A DNA stretch of 64,000 bases. It comes from CAYMAX01 sp964388595. Lineage in GTDB: Bacteria > Bacteroidota > Bacteroidia > Bacteroidales > UBA932. The stretch spans positions 18,694-82,693 of the forward strand of contig CAYMAX010000002.1 in assembly GCA_964388595.1 (NCBI GenBank), given 5' to 3'. The translations under genes were made by a program, and so were the position numbers. Positions 42,976 to 51,756 of this stretch are shown piece after piece (the stretch's first letter is position 1; every line of letters begins with the position of its first letter). Below the pieces are notes generated by a model. That model ran no database searches. It had not been told where the DNA came from and saw nothing but the letters and a program-made list of their open reading frames with translations.

Positions 42976-44426
42976 GATTTGCTCTTCCTGTGAAAAAGGT
43001 CTGTAATGTGACTTTTTATCTCTGTGTATTCTTCACAGTGATAACATTTTTCATAGATAAGTATTATGATGGAGACACCCACGAACAATTGTAAAAGAAG
43101 AGTGTATAATGGTTTGAACTCCAAAAGGTTGATACACCATACAGGAACTGCCATAATGATGGCTATCAGCAGAAATGGGCATAAGTCCCTGACTTGTTGC
43201 CAGAGAGTATAATTCATCAATTTGCTGACATAATAAGCCTGGATGAGGTAAGATAACAAATAGGCTCCGACCATACCCCAAAGCATCAAGTCTATACTAT
43301 AAAAACAGCCGAGCAAGATGGGTCCCACCAATAAGAGTATTTTATATATCTCAGTCTTTAAATTATAATCAGACCGGCCTGTGGCACTAAAGAGAGATGA
43401 AAAAATATAAAGAGTAGGGATAAAGAGGCCTGAAATGGATAATATTTGAAGATAGGGAACTGCGGGCATCCATTTCTCTCCGATAAGCACCCATATAAGG
43501 GATTTGGAGATGGCGGCAAGACCGAGTACGGAAGTGAAAGTAATGAGAACTGTAGTTTTCATCAATTTGGCAAATGCTCTTCTTTGCCTCTCTCTCTCAT
43601 CTTGTATAGTACTCAACACAGGATAACTAACTCTCTGCATTACCATCCCCACAGCAGAAGTGACCATATTACGAAACTTGTCTGCTCTTGAATAATAACC
43701 CAGCTGAGTAGTATTATAGAACCTTCCTATTATCACAGAAGTGGCTTCGTTCCAAAAGTTACTGATTAAAGATGTAGCCAGCAACTTGCCTCCGAATGAA
43801 AACATCTCTTTAAAACTCCTGACAGAAAAAGAGAAAGAAGGTTTCCAAGAGGACAATATCCAAAACATAAGGGAAGAAACAAACATCCTCGAGAGCTGAA
43901 GGACCACCAGGCTCCACACGCCATAGCCTTTTAAAGCCATCACGATGCCTACGGTACCACAAGTCAGGGATGATACCAGAGAGACAATTGTCTGGGTTTT
44001 GAAATCAATTTTTCTAAATAGAATGACTTTCTGAACAGCGGTAAAAGCAGAAATAATGATAGAAAGACTGAGTATTCTGATAACTGAGGATAGAATGGGG
44101 GTTTTAAAGAAAACAGCGATATATGGAGCAGTAAAAAAGAGAATAAGATATAGCAGGATACTTATCAAAAGTTGAGTATAGAAAACAGTATTGAAATCAT
44201 TCTGGTCCACATTCTTTTTTCTGATAAGGGCCCCTGAAAAACCGCCATCTGTCAGTGAAGTAGATAACGTAATAAAAAAGGCAGTCATCCCGACAATACC
44301 AAATTCTGAAGGAGATAAAATCCTGGCAAGGACGATATTTACTATTGCGAGAATGCCCGTACTCGATAAAGTATCAGCAAAACTCCAACCAATACCCTTA
44401 GCTGTCTTATCTTTAAGCTCGCTCAT
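42972..44426 (-). CDS. Polysaccharide flippase (MOP superfamily, Wzx-like)
   Basis: 484 residues with about 12-14 transmembrane helices and the MOP start GIGWSFADTLSSTGILAIVN, followed by ILARILSPSEFGIVGMTAFF. Wzx-type proteins move undecaprenyl-linked oligosaccharides to the periplasm. No Wzy polymerase or initiating transferase is nearby. The start overlaps the GT4 gene by 14 bases; it is the last gene of the ruvB-fkbM-GT4-flippase unit. Confidence 0.88.
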   Translation of the reverse strand: MSELKDKTAKGIGWSFADTLSSTGILAIVNIVLARILSPSEFGIVGMTAFFITLSTSLTDGGFSGALIRKKNVDQNDFNTVFYTQLLISILLYLILFFTAPYIAVFFKTPILSSVIRILSLSIIISAFTAVQKVILFRKIDFKTQTIVSLVSSLTCGTVGIVMALKGYGVWSLVVLQLSRMFVSSLMFWILSSWKPSFSFSVRSFKEMFSFGGKLLATSLISNFWNEATSVIIGRFYNTTQLGYYSRADKFRNMVTSAVGMVMQRVSYPVLSTIQDERERQRRAFAKLMKTTVLITFTSVLGLAAISKSLIWVLIGEKWMPAVPYLQILSISGLFIPTLYIFSSLFSATGRSDYNLKTEIYKILLLVGPILLGCFYSIDLMLWGMVGAYLLSYLIQAYYVSKLMNYTLWQQVRDLCPFLLIAIIMAVPVWCINLLEFKPLYTLLLQLFVGVSIIILIYEKCYHCEEYTEIKSHITDLFHRKSKS

Positions 44427-45516
44427 GATTACTCAAAGTGCTTTGGTAAATATTGACCATAGTCTGAACATTTTGCCGCCAGTCATAAAGTTGTAACACC
44501 CTTTTTCTCCCCTCTTGGCCCATAGAATATCTAAGCGAAGGGTCATCTATCAATTTTTGGATGGCTGATGCCGCAGCATCAATATCACCCCGTGGCACTA
44601 TCAAACCTGTGACTCCATCTTGAACCACTTCTGTAAAACCATCTGTATCAGATACTACCAAAGGACATTCACAAGCCATTGCTTCCACTGCCACCACACC
44701 AAAACTTTCGCTGTGGGATAGGGCTACAAAGAGAGAAAATTTTTGATAACATTCAGTGGCAAGCATATTATTATCCAACTCTCCTTTAAATTCGGTACAT
44801 GAAGAGAGATTAAGCAGCCGAGCCAATTCTTCATATTCCGATCTATTGGGGCCATCACCTGCAATAATCAATTTAAGGTCCATCCCCCGATTATTGTCCT
44901 TCACCTTTTTGAAAACTTTAAGGAGAATGTCGATAGCATAGTTGGGAGAAAGAGTTTTGACAATACCTATCACGAATGGAATATCATTTCTTTTCTCTTT
45001 GGGAGGAGAAAAAATGGAAGTGTCCACTCCGAAAGGAGTGATAAGTATCTCTTTACCAGTATATTTACCCGCTTCGAGTGCCATGTGATGACTTGTAGAG
45101 AGTATAACATCTGCTTTTCTCAATATGTATCTGACCGATATCTTATTGATAAATGATTTTCGCGGAAAAACATAAACATCACTTCCCCACATAGATACTA
45201 TAAGGGGGTGAAATCGACTTAATGCTGCCACCAACGCAAAGCTTGTGAGATAATGGGCGTGCAAAATATCAGGTTTTTCTACCTTAATGATGTCTTTTAG
45301 AATATTGACAGCCTTTCTATGTCTGACGATAGAGTGAAAGATATTATGATAAGTAAACAGGTCGAAATAATAGGTCTTGATATTAATCTTATCAAAAAAG
45401 TCATCATTAGGGAGTTTAATGCTGTATAAAACGACATCTATTCCCCTGTCAGACAGAGAAGACACCCATCTTTTGGTATGAATGCTTTGCGCATCCGATA
45501 ATATCAATACTTTCAT
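44413..45516 (-). CDS. Family 4 glycosyltransferase
   Basis: 367 residues of the GT-B fold. N-terminal half: LILSDAQSIHTKRWVSSLS and DILHAHYLTSFALVAAL; C-terminal nucleotide-binding half: FVIGIVKTLSPNYAID, LIIAGDGPNR and the SESFGVVAVEAMACECPLVV signature with the two glutamates. A retaining transferase for surface glycan. It overlaps the FkbM gene by 4 bases and the flippase by 14, all in one unit. Confidence 0.92.
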   Translation of the reverse strand: MKVLILSDAQSIHTKRWVSSLSDRGIDVVLYSIKLPNDDFFDKINIKTYYFDLFTYHNIFHSIVRHRKAVNILKDIIKVEKPDILHAHYLTSFALVAALSRFHPLIVSMWGSDVYVFPRKSFINKISVRYILRKADVILSTSHHMALEAGKYTGKEILITPFGVDTSIFSPPKEKRNDIPFVIGIVKTLSPNYAIDILLKVFKKVKDNNRGMDLKLIIAGDGPNRSEYEELARLLNLSSCTEFKGELDNNMLATECYQKFSLFVALSHSESFGVVAVEAMACECPLVVSDTDGFTEVVQDGVTGLIVPRGDIDAAASAIQKLIDDPSLRYSMGQEGRKRVLQLYDWRQNVQTMVNIYQSTLSNHERA

Positions 45517-46403
45517 ACCTTGGATTTATAGGCCCTGATCAAACCTCTGCGAAGATATGGCGGACAGAAATTGCGATCGCTGGAAAAAATCATAAAACCT
45601 TGGCTGAACTCGCATTGAAAAGAGCGTTGTTCGAGATATTCTTTTAAAACAAAATGGTCATTGGCTCTATGATAAGTGGTCACCAATATTTTAAGATTAT
45701 CAGATTTTCTAATGATATTCTCAGCACCTTTTAAACACAATAATTCAGCCCCTTCTACATCCATTTTAATAAAAGTGGGAAGGTATTTATCGTATTTGAA
45801 AAAAGTATCTAAAGAGATATTGAATGAATCATCTTTCTCCGACACATATTTTCTTATGATCACTACTTTGTCTTTCCATGGAGCAAAAGTATGTTCCATA
45901 GCTTCTATCCACTGGTCATCGTATTCGAAGCAATATATCTTGCTTACTTTATCTACAAGGTCAAGTGACAATATTCCTTCTGCGCTTCCCACATCTACGA
46001 AAATATCTTTGTTTTGCGGTGTAAATTCATCCGTCAAATATCTGTGTGGTGATTCGAGGTGTTGTTCGATTAATAACTCTGTATAAACTTTCTGAATACT
46101 TTTAACGGTCAATGAACGTTTGAAATAGAGTTTTTTACCATTATGAATGACATAATGCAAACCGCAGGAAAAGTCTTTTTTAACCTTTACATTTTTATAG
46201 TTAAAATCCTCTATGAATGGATATGGAAAAGCAACAAACTGGTGAGTGGTGAGGTAATCCAATGCCTGCTTCAAATCTTCGTCACATTTCTTATCCTTAT
46301 AATATTCAATGATGGTCTTCCTTTTACTTTCAAGAATAGGTAATTCTTGCCTGTATTGAATAGTCATCCTAATCTTCTTATCTATCAGAGTAAATAAATC
46401 CAT
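45513..46403 (-). CDS. FkbM-family methyltransferase
   Basis: 296 residues. The SAM-binding loop is IFVDVGSAEGILSLDLVDKV around residue 135, followed by YCFEYDDQWIEAM and the FkbM motif TFIKMDVEGAELLCLKGAENI. The N-terminal 120 residues are a separate helical part. FkbM proteins O-methylate sugars or polyketides; in a glycan cluster a sugar hydroxyl is the likely target. It starts 10 bases after ruvB. Confidence 0.88.
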   Translation of the reverse strand: MDLFTLIDKKIRMTIQYRQELPILESKRKTIIEYYKDKKCDEDLKQALDYLTTHQFVAFPYPFIEDFNYKNVKVKKDFSCGLHYVIHNGKKLYFKRSLTVKSIQKVYTELLIEQHLESPHRYLTDEFTPQNKDIFVDVGSAEGILSLDLVDKVSKIYCFEYDDQWIEAMEHTFAPWKDKVVIIRKYVSEKDDSFNISLDTFFKYDKYLPTFIKMDVEGAELLCLKGAENIIRKSDNLKILVTTYHRANDHFVLKEYLEQRSFQCEFSQGFMIFSSDRNFCPPYLRRGLIRAYKSKV

Positions 46404-46413
46404 TCAATTAAAA

Positions 46414-47442
46414 TTAAAATAGGCTGTTATCATCGTATTTACTAAGTCCCAAATGCTTATATGCAAGGTCTGTCACTTCTCTACCTCTGGGAGTACGATG
46501 AATAAATCCTTCCATGATAAGAAATGGCTCATAAACTTCTTCAATAGTACCAATATCCTCTCCAACAGCAGTGGCAATAGTACTTATCCCCACCGGTCCA
46601 CCCTTAAACTTAGTAATAATGGTAGATAAAATCTTATTATCAATGGTATCAAGACCTCTTTTGTCGATGTTTAAGGCATTTAGGGCATACTTGGTAATCG
46701 TAAGGTCTATCTCCCCTGAACCTTTGACCTGTGCGAAATCCCTGACTCTTCTCAGTAATGAGTTGGCAATACGTGGAGTACCCCTACTGCGACAAGCTAT
46801 CTCTTTAGCAGCCTGGTCATCTATGGAAATATTTAAAATACCAGCACTTCTCTTTAATATTTTTAAAAGTGTATCAGCTTCATAATATTCAAGATGTGAC
46901 TGTATACCAAATCTTGCCCTCAATGGAGATGTTATGAGTCCACTGCGAGTAGTGGCACCTATGAGGGTAAAAGGATTGAGAGATATTTGTACAGACCTGG
47001 CACCGGGACCTTTATCTATCATAATATCTATGGTATAATCTTCCATAGCAGAATACAGATACTCTTCCACAATGGGGGAAAGTCTGTGAATCTCATCTAT
47101 AAAAAGTACATCACCCTGTTCAAGAGAGGTCAGAAGACCGGCTAAATCACCCGGTTTATCAAGGATGGGTCCTGAAGTCACTTTCATATTCACCCCCAAC
47201 TCTCTCGCCACAATATAAGCCAAAGTGGTCTTTCCGAGACCTGGAGGACCATGAAGAAGAATATGATCAAGGGCTTCACCGCGCAACTTGGCAGCTTGGA
47301 CAAAAACTTTAAGATTATCGATTATCTTATCTTGACCTGAGAAATTGTCAAAATCTTGTGGTCTTATCTTACCATCGAAATCATTATCTTTGCTGACACT
47401 TTCAATGCGGGGATCGAACTCAGTGTTTTCCTTTACAACCAT
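46414..47442 (-). CDS. ruvB: Holliday junction ATP-dependent DNA helicase RuvB
   Basis: 342 residues. RPQDFDNFSGQDKIIDNL leads the AAA+ module; Walker A is HGPPGLGKTTLAYIVA and Walker B DVLFIDEIHRLSP; the arginine finger region is GATTRSGLITSPLRARFG. The C-terminal winged helix has EPFLIMEGFIHRTPRGREVT. It drives branch migration with RuvA. A TATATTTG -7 element at 47454..47447 is only 4 bases from the start codon, so the message may be nearly leaderless. It leads the fkbM-GT4-flippase operon. Confidence 0.95.
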   Translation of the reverse strand: MVVKENTEFDPRIESVSKDNDFDGKIRPQDFDNFSGQDKIIDNLKVFVQAAKLRGEALDHILLHGPPGLGKTTLAYIVARELGVNMKVTSGPILDKPGDLAGLLTSLEQGDVLFIDEIHRLSPIVEEYLYSAMEDYTIDIMIDKGPGARSVQISLNPFTLIGATTRSGLITSPLRARFGIQSHLEYYEADTLLKILKRSAGILNISIDDQAAKEIACRSRGTPRIANSLLRRVRDFAQVKGSGEIDLTITKYALNALNIDKRGLDTIDNKILSTIITKFKGGPVGISTIATAVGEDIGTIEEVYEPFLIMEGFIHRTPRGREVTDLAYKHLGLSKYDDNSLF

Positions 47443-47802
47443 AATACAAATATATCTTATATTTTTAATATTTTAAATGATATTAATGATTAGTTGTTAA
47501 TATGTCGATAAGTCATTAAAATCTCTCAGAATAATAATTATAAACACGATACTATTAAGTTATTAACATATATTTTATTGATAAATAAAAGAAAATCAGA
47601 TAGATATTTAAAATTTTAAATAATTGTTAATAATTTTGTCGCTTTACAAACTCTCCAAAGAGGGTGTTGATAAAATTTGAAAAAATCGATAGAAAAAACT
47701 TGCTTACTTTTTTGGAAAAAAGATAAGCACGGCGTAATAAAAATATTCAGAAAGATTTTATAAAATTTTATTAAAAATTATAAACAGGTTTATTGTGGCG
47801 TT
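47443..47802. other. A+T-rich intergenic region with TTATNAACA repeats (candidate origin or regulatory region)
   Basis: 360 bp between divergent ruvB and mfd, about 80% A+T and no ORF. TTATNAACA occurs at 47538-47546, 47560-47568, 47778-47786 and 47801-47809 on the + strand and at 47633..47625 and 47673..47665 on the - strand; TTATCGACA is at 47511..47503. All differ from the DnaA-box consensus TTATNCACA at one place. A TAnnTTTG element (TAATTTTG, 47631-47638) could start the mfd message with a leader of about 155 bases, which includes an A-T-rich hairpin at 47702-47728. Confidence 0.55.
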
Positions 47803-50800
47803 ATGAACAATGAAAAGTGGGAATTGTTAATAAAAAAAGAAAAGTATAAAGAGCTTTCGGATTGGTTGAATAATCCTAAGATGAAAAGTGTGTTGGTGGA
47901 AGGATTGTTCTCTTCAGCCAAAGCCTTTGCCATAGCATCTGTAGTGGAAAAGGGGATACATCTCGTGGTGCTGAATAATAGAGAAGAGGCATCAGCTTGT
48001 GTCAATGATTTGTATAATCTCATGGATGAAGAGAACATCTATTTTTTCCCTACATCCCACGATGAGAATGTCAAAAGTACCATAAGAGATTCTTCCATGA
48101 AAGTTCAACGCACCGCTGCCATCGGGGCGGTGATGGACCATAATAAAAATAGATATAAAGGGGATTATGTGGTGCTGGTGGGATACAGGGAATCTATTAA
48201 AGAACAAGTAGCAAAAGAAAAGGAGATAGCCGGTAGCATCATCTCTATCAAAAAGGGTGAAAACATATCTTTCGAAACTCTTTCCGAACTGATGTTTTCT
48301 TTTGATTTTGAAAAGGTAGACTTTGTCTCACAGCCGGGGGAATTCGCCATACGGGGAGGCATAATAGATATTTTCTCATACGGAGACAATTTACCATACA
48401 GAATAGATTTCTTTGGAGACGAAATAGAGGCGATTAAAGCTTTTGACATCAATACACAACGCTCCACGCAAGAAGTCGACCAGCTCGTCGTATATCCCAA
48501 CATCTCATCCATACAGACTGACACAGTATCATTTCTTCAATTTTTGCCAAAAGAGAGTTGTGTATGGCTTTCAGATGTGACCCTCGAAGAACCTATTGAG
48601 CAGAAGATAGTATATCTTTCTCCTCTCCACAAAGATATGGACTGTGATGTAAAACTGAAATTCAACACCACTCCACAACCTTCTTTCAATAAAAATTTTG
48701 AGATACTTGCCGATGACATCAAAGCCAAAAGGGAAGAGGGATACCGGGTCTATATTATGAGTGAAAGTGTGAATCAGATAGAGAGGCTGAAGAGTATTTT
48801 TTCGTCCAACGGAATCACCCTTAATTATCTCTCATTTACCATTCACGAAGGATTTATAGACCACGATTCCAAAGTCTGTCTATATACTGATCATCAGATA
48901 TTTGAAAGATACCGCCGTATCAAGATAAAGAGGAGCGTGGAGAGGAGCGAAAGGCTTACCATCAATGATTTGAATTCTTTGAGAGAGGGAGATTACGTGG
49001 TGCACATAGACCACGGCGTGGGAGTCTTCGGGGGGCTTGTGAAAAACAAGATAAACGGGCACGAACAGGAGGCTGTAAAGTTAATCTATAAAGACAATGA
49101 TGTGCTCTTTGTGTCAATTCATGGTCTTCACAGAATTTCCAAATATCGTTCGGCAGATTCAGACGCACCGAGAATCAACAAACTCGGTACCGGTGCCTGG
49201 CAGAAAATGAAGGCACAAACCAAATCCAAAGTCAGGGACATAGCTGCAGATTTGATAAAATTGTATGCTCAGAGGAGGATGTCCAAGGGATTTGCTTTCA
49301 CCCCTGATTCGTATCTTCAGCAGGAATTGGAATCTTCTTTTATGTATGAAGAGACTCCCGACCAGCACAAAGCAGTACTTTCCGTCAAACAAGATATGGA
49401 AAAGGATTATCCTATGGACAGATTGGTGTGTGGGGATGTCGGTTTCGGGAAGACAGAAGTGGCGATACGTGCTGCTTTCAAAGCTGTGGCTGACAGTAAA
49501 CAGGTGGCCGTAATGGTGCCGACTACCATCTTGGCCCTTCAACATTTCAACACTTTCACAGAGAGACTTAAAGGATTTCCCTGTACCATAGATTATCTAT
49601 GCAGACTCCGTACTCCGAAAGAGAGCAAAGAGATAATAGAAAGAATAAAAAATGGCTCAATAGATATAATAATCGGCACTCATCGATTACTCAATAAAGA
49701 GGTGATGTTTAAAGATTTGGGTTTATTGATAATAGATGAAGAGCAGAAATTCGGAGTGGCAGCCAAAGAGCGTCTCCGCCAACTTAAACTCAATGTAGAC
49801 ACCCTCACTCTGTCAGCAACTCCCATTCCACGCACGCTCCAATTTTCTCTGTTGGGAGCCAGGGACCTTTCCATTATCAACACTCCGCCCCCCAACAGAT
49901 TGCCGATACAGACAGAAATAATCGATTTCAACGAAGATGTGATACGTGATGTCATTACTTATGAGATAGAAAGGGGAGGACAGATATTTTTCGTACACAA
50001 CAAGATAGAAGACATTCTGAGTGTAGAAGATATTATCAAAAGACTTGTGCCGGCGATAAGGACTTGTGTGGCACATGGCCAGATGGAGCCAACATTGCTT
50101 GAAAAGAAGATATTGGGCTATATGGAGGGAGATTATGACATCCTCATCTCTACCACTATTATTGAAAACGGCATAGATATTCCCAACACCAATACCATCA
50201 TCATCAATCAGGCACAAAAGATAGGATTGAGCGATTTACACCAACTTAGAGGAAGAGTGGGAAGGTCCAATAGAAAAGCATTTTGTTATCTCATCGTTCC
50301 TACTATGACCGCCGTATCGGATGATGCGCGCCGAAGACTCAAAGCCATTGAGGCATTCTCAGACTTGGGCAGTGGCTTTAATATTGCCATGCAGGACCTT
50401 GATATCCGCGGTATGGGGAATATGCTTGGAGCAGAACAGAGTGGATATATTGCAGACATGGGATTTGAAACATACCAACGCATCTTGGCTGAGGCATTTG
50501 AAGAGATAAAAAATACAGGAGGTATGGAAGATGTGGTCCACGAAGGGGATAGTTATGTCACAGAGTGCACTATAGATACAGATATGGAACTGCTCATTCC
50601 TGATACTTACATAGATGTAACAGCAGAAAAAATACGTCTTTATAAAGAACTTGACTCCATCAGCGACGATGCTACTCTCGACAAATTTATCGATGAATTG
50701 GAAGACCGTTTCGGTCCCATCCCCGAAGAGGTTAGACAGCTCTCTTTCGTGGTACGCCTGAGAAAAATAGCCAAAGAAAAAGGATTTGAGAAGATAGTAC

Positions 50801-51006
50801 TCAAAAATGAGACTATGGTGATGTACTTTGTCAGCAACCAGATGTCTCCATACTACAAGACCAAACAATTTGAAGAGATTATCCGAAACATCCAGCACAG
50901 AGACGGCAATCGCTTCCAACTCAAAGAGCACAATGACAAACTCTACATTATGGCGCAGAAAGTTAGAACCATAGAGGGTGCTTTTAACTTAATCCAAAAA
51001 ATGTAA
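47803..51006 (+). CDS. mfd: Transcription-repair coupling factor Mfd
   Basis: 1067 residues, near the short end for Mfd. UvrB-homology domains fill the N-terminus (PGEFAIRGGIIDIFSYGD, YRIDFFGDEIEAI); the RNA-polymerase-interacting domain has LREGDYVVHIDHGVGVFGGL; Walker A is CGDVGFGKTEVAIRAAF and the box LLIIDEEQKFGVA; motif VI is HQLRGRVGRSNRKAF. The C-terminal TRCF domain closes the chain. It removes RNA polymerase stalled at lesions and recruits the UvrA repair system. The first codon overlaps a TTATGAACA 9-mer. Confidence 0.95.
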   Translation: MNNEKWELLIKKEKYKELSDWLNNPKMKSVLVEGLFSSAKAFAIASVVEKGIHLVVLNNREEASACVNDLYNLMDEENIYFFPTSHDENVKSTIRDSSMKVQRTAAIGAVMDHNKNRYKGDYVVLVGYRESIKEQVAKEKEIAGSIISIKKGENISFETLSELMFSFDFEKVDFVSQPGEFAIRGGIIDIFSYGDNLPYRIDFFGDEIEAIKAFDINTQRSTQEVDQLVVYPNISSIQTDTVSFLQFLPKESCVWLSDVTLEEPIEQKIVYLSPLHKDMDCDVKLKFNTTPQPSFNKNFEILADDIKAKREEGYRVYIMSESVNQIERLKSIFSSNGITLNYLSFTIHEGFIDHDSKVCLYTDHQIFERYRRIKIKRSVERSERLTINDLNSLREGDYVVHIDHGVGVFGGLVKNKINGHEQEAVKLIYKDNDVLFVSIHGLHRISKYRSADSDAPRINKLGTGAWQKMKAQTKSKVRDIAADLIKLYAQRRMSKGFAFTPDSYLQQELESSFMYEETPDQHKAVLSVKQDMEKDYPMDRLVCGDVGFGKTEVAIRAAFKAVADSKQVAVMVPTTILALQHFNTFTERLKGFPCTIDYLCRLRTPKESKEIIERIKNGSIDIIIGTHRLLNKEVMFKDLGLLIIDEEQKFGVAAKERLRQLKLNVDTLTLSATPIPRTLQFSLLGARDLSIINTPPPNRLPIQTEIIDFNEDVIRDVITYEIERGGQIFFVHNKIEDILSVEDIIKRLVPAIRTCVAHGQMEPTLLEKKILGYMEGDYDILISTTIIENGIDIPNTNTIIINQAQKIGLSDLHQLRGRVGRSNRKAFCYLIVPTMTAVSDDARRRLKAIEAFSDLGSGFNIAMQDLDIRGMGNMLGAEQSGYIADMGFETYQRILAEAFEEIKNTGGMEDVVHEGDSYVTECTIDTDMELLIPDTYIDVTAEKIRLYKELDSISDDATLDKFIDELEDRFGPIPEEVRQLSFVVRLRKIAKEKGFEKIVLKNETMVMYFVSNQMSPYYKTKQFEEIIRNIQHRDGNRFQLKEHNDKLYIMAQKVRTIEGAFNLIQKM

Positions 51007-51033
51007 TTATATTAGCGCACTTTTTCGAAAAAG

Positions 51034-51756
51034 GTGACAGACTTACTTTTAGATATCGGTAACAGCGCCGTTAAGATGGCGTTTTGGCAAGAGCAGTCGA
51101 TGTTCGGAATCTCTCGATATGACCAAGAATTCACACTCGAATGGCTTGATGATATTGTAGACGGAAAGACTATCGGGACCATAGCCATATCCAATGTCGG
51201 GAAACAGATAGAGGACATTCGTGAAGAACTTGGCCAAAGGTGCTCACGACTAATAATTCTCGATAATAATACCCCTCTGCCCATCACCAATTTATATCAT
51301 ACTTCCGAAACATTGGGCAGCGACAGGATAGCTTCAGTAGTGGCCGCACATACTCTTTTCCCGGACCATAATTGTATTGTTTTCGATTTTGGGACAGCGA
51401 TTACCATAGATATCATTAATAAAAATGGTGATTATAAGGGTGGTAATATCTCCTTGGGTACTAATACGAGATTTAAAGCTATTCATCAGTATACCAAACG
51501 TTTACCTCTCATAGAAAAAGGAAATGCAACACTTGATATGGGTACTTCCACTCAGGAGGCTATACTCAATGGTGTCATTTTAGGCATAATGTTTGAAGTT
51601 GAAGGGTATATACGGAATTATCCTAATCATCTGGTAGTTTTCACAGGTGGAGATGCTTTTTATTTTGCCAAAAAATTGAAAACTCCCATATTTGCAGTTT
51701 GTAATTTGGTTTTGATGGGTTTGGCCCGTATAGCAGAAATAGATGCAAACAAGTAA
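51034..51756 (+). CDS. coaX: Type III pantothenate kinase
   Basis: 240 residues from a GTG at 51034; no ATG is available upstream in frame. DLLLDIGNSAVKMAFW is the phosphate-binding start, with TLGSDRIASVVAAH, VFDFGTAITIDIIN and GGNISLGTNTRFKAIHQYT. It phosphorylates pantothenate in CoA synthesis and is of the feedback-insensitive type. The stop overlaps the outer-membrane protein start by 14 bases, which places it in the coaX-OMP-TPR-lptC unit seen in many Bacteroidales. Confidence 0.93.
   Translation: MTDLLLDIGNSAVKMAFWQEQSMFGISRYDQEFTLEWLDDIVDGKTIGTIAISNVGKQIEDIREELGQRCSRLIILDNNTPLPITNLYHTSETLGSDRIASVVAAHTLFPDHNCIVFDFGTAITIDIINKNGDYKGGNISLGTNTRFKAIHQYTKRLPLIEKGNATLDMGTSTQEAILNGVILGIMFEVEGYIRNYPNHLVVFTGGDAFYFAKKLKTPIFAVCNLVLMGLARIAEIDANK

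Noticed and set aside
50359..50931. 190-codon minus-strand frame opposite mfd
   Set aside because: Overlaps conserved helicase motifs of mfd and shows no family features.
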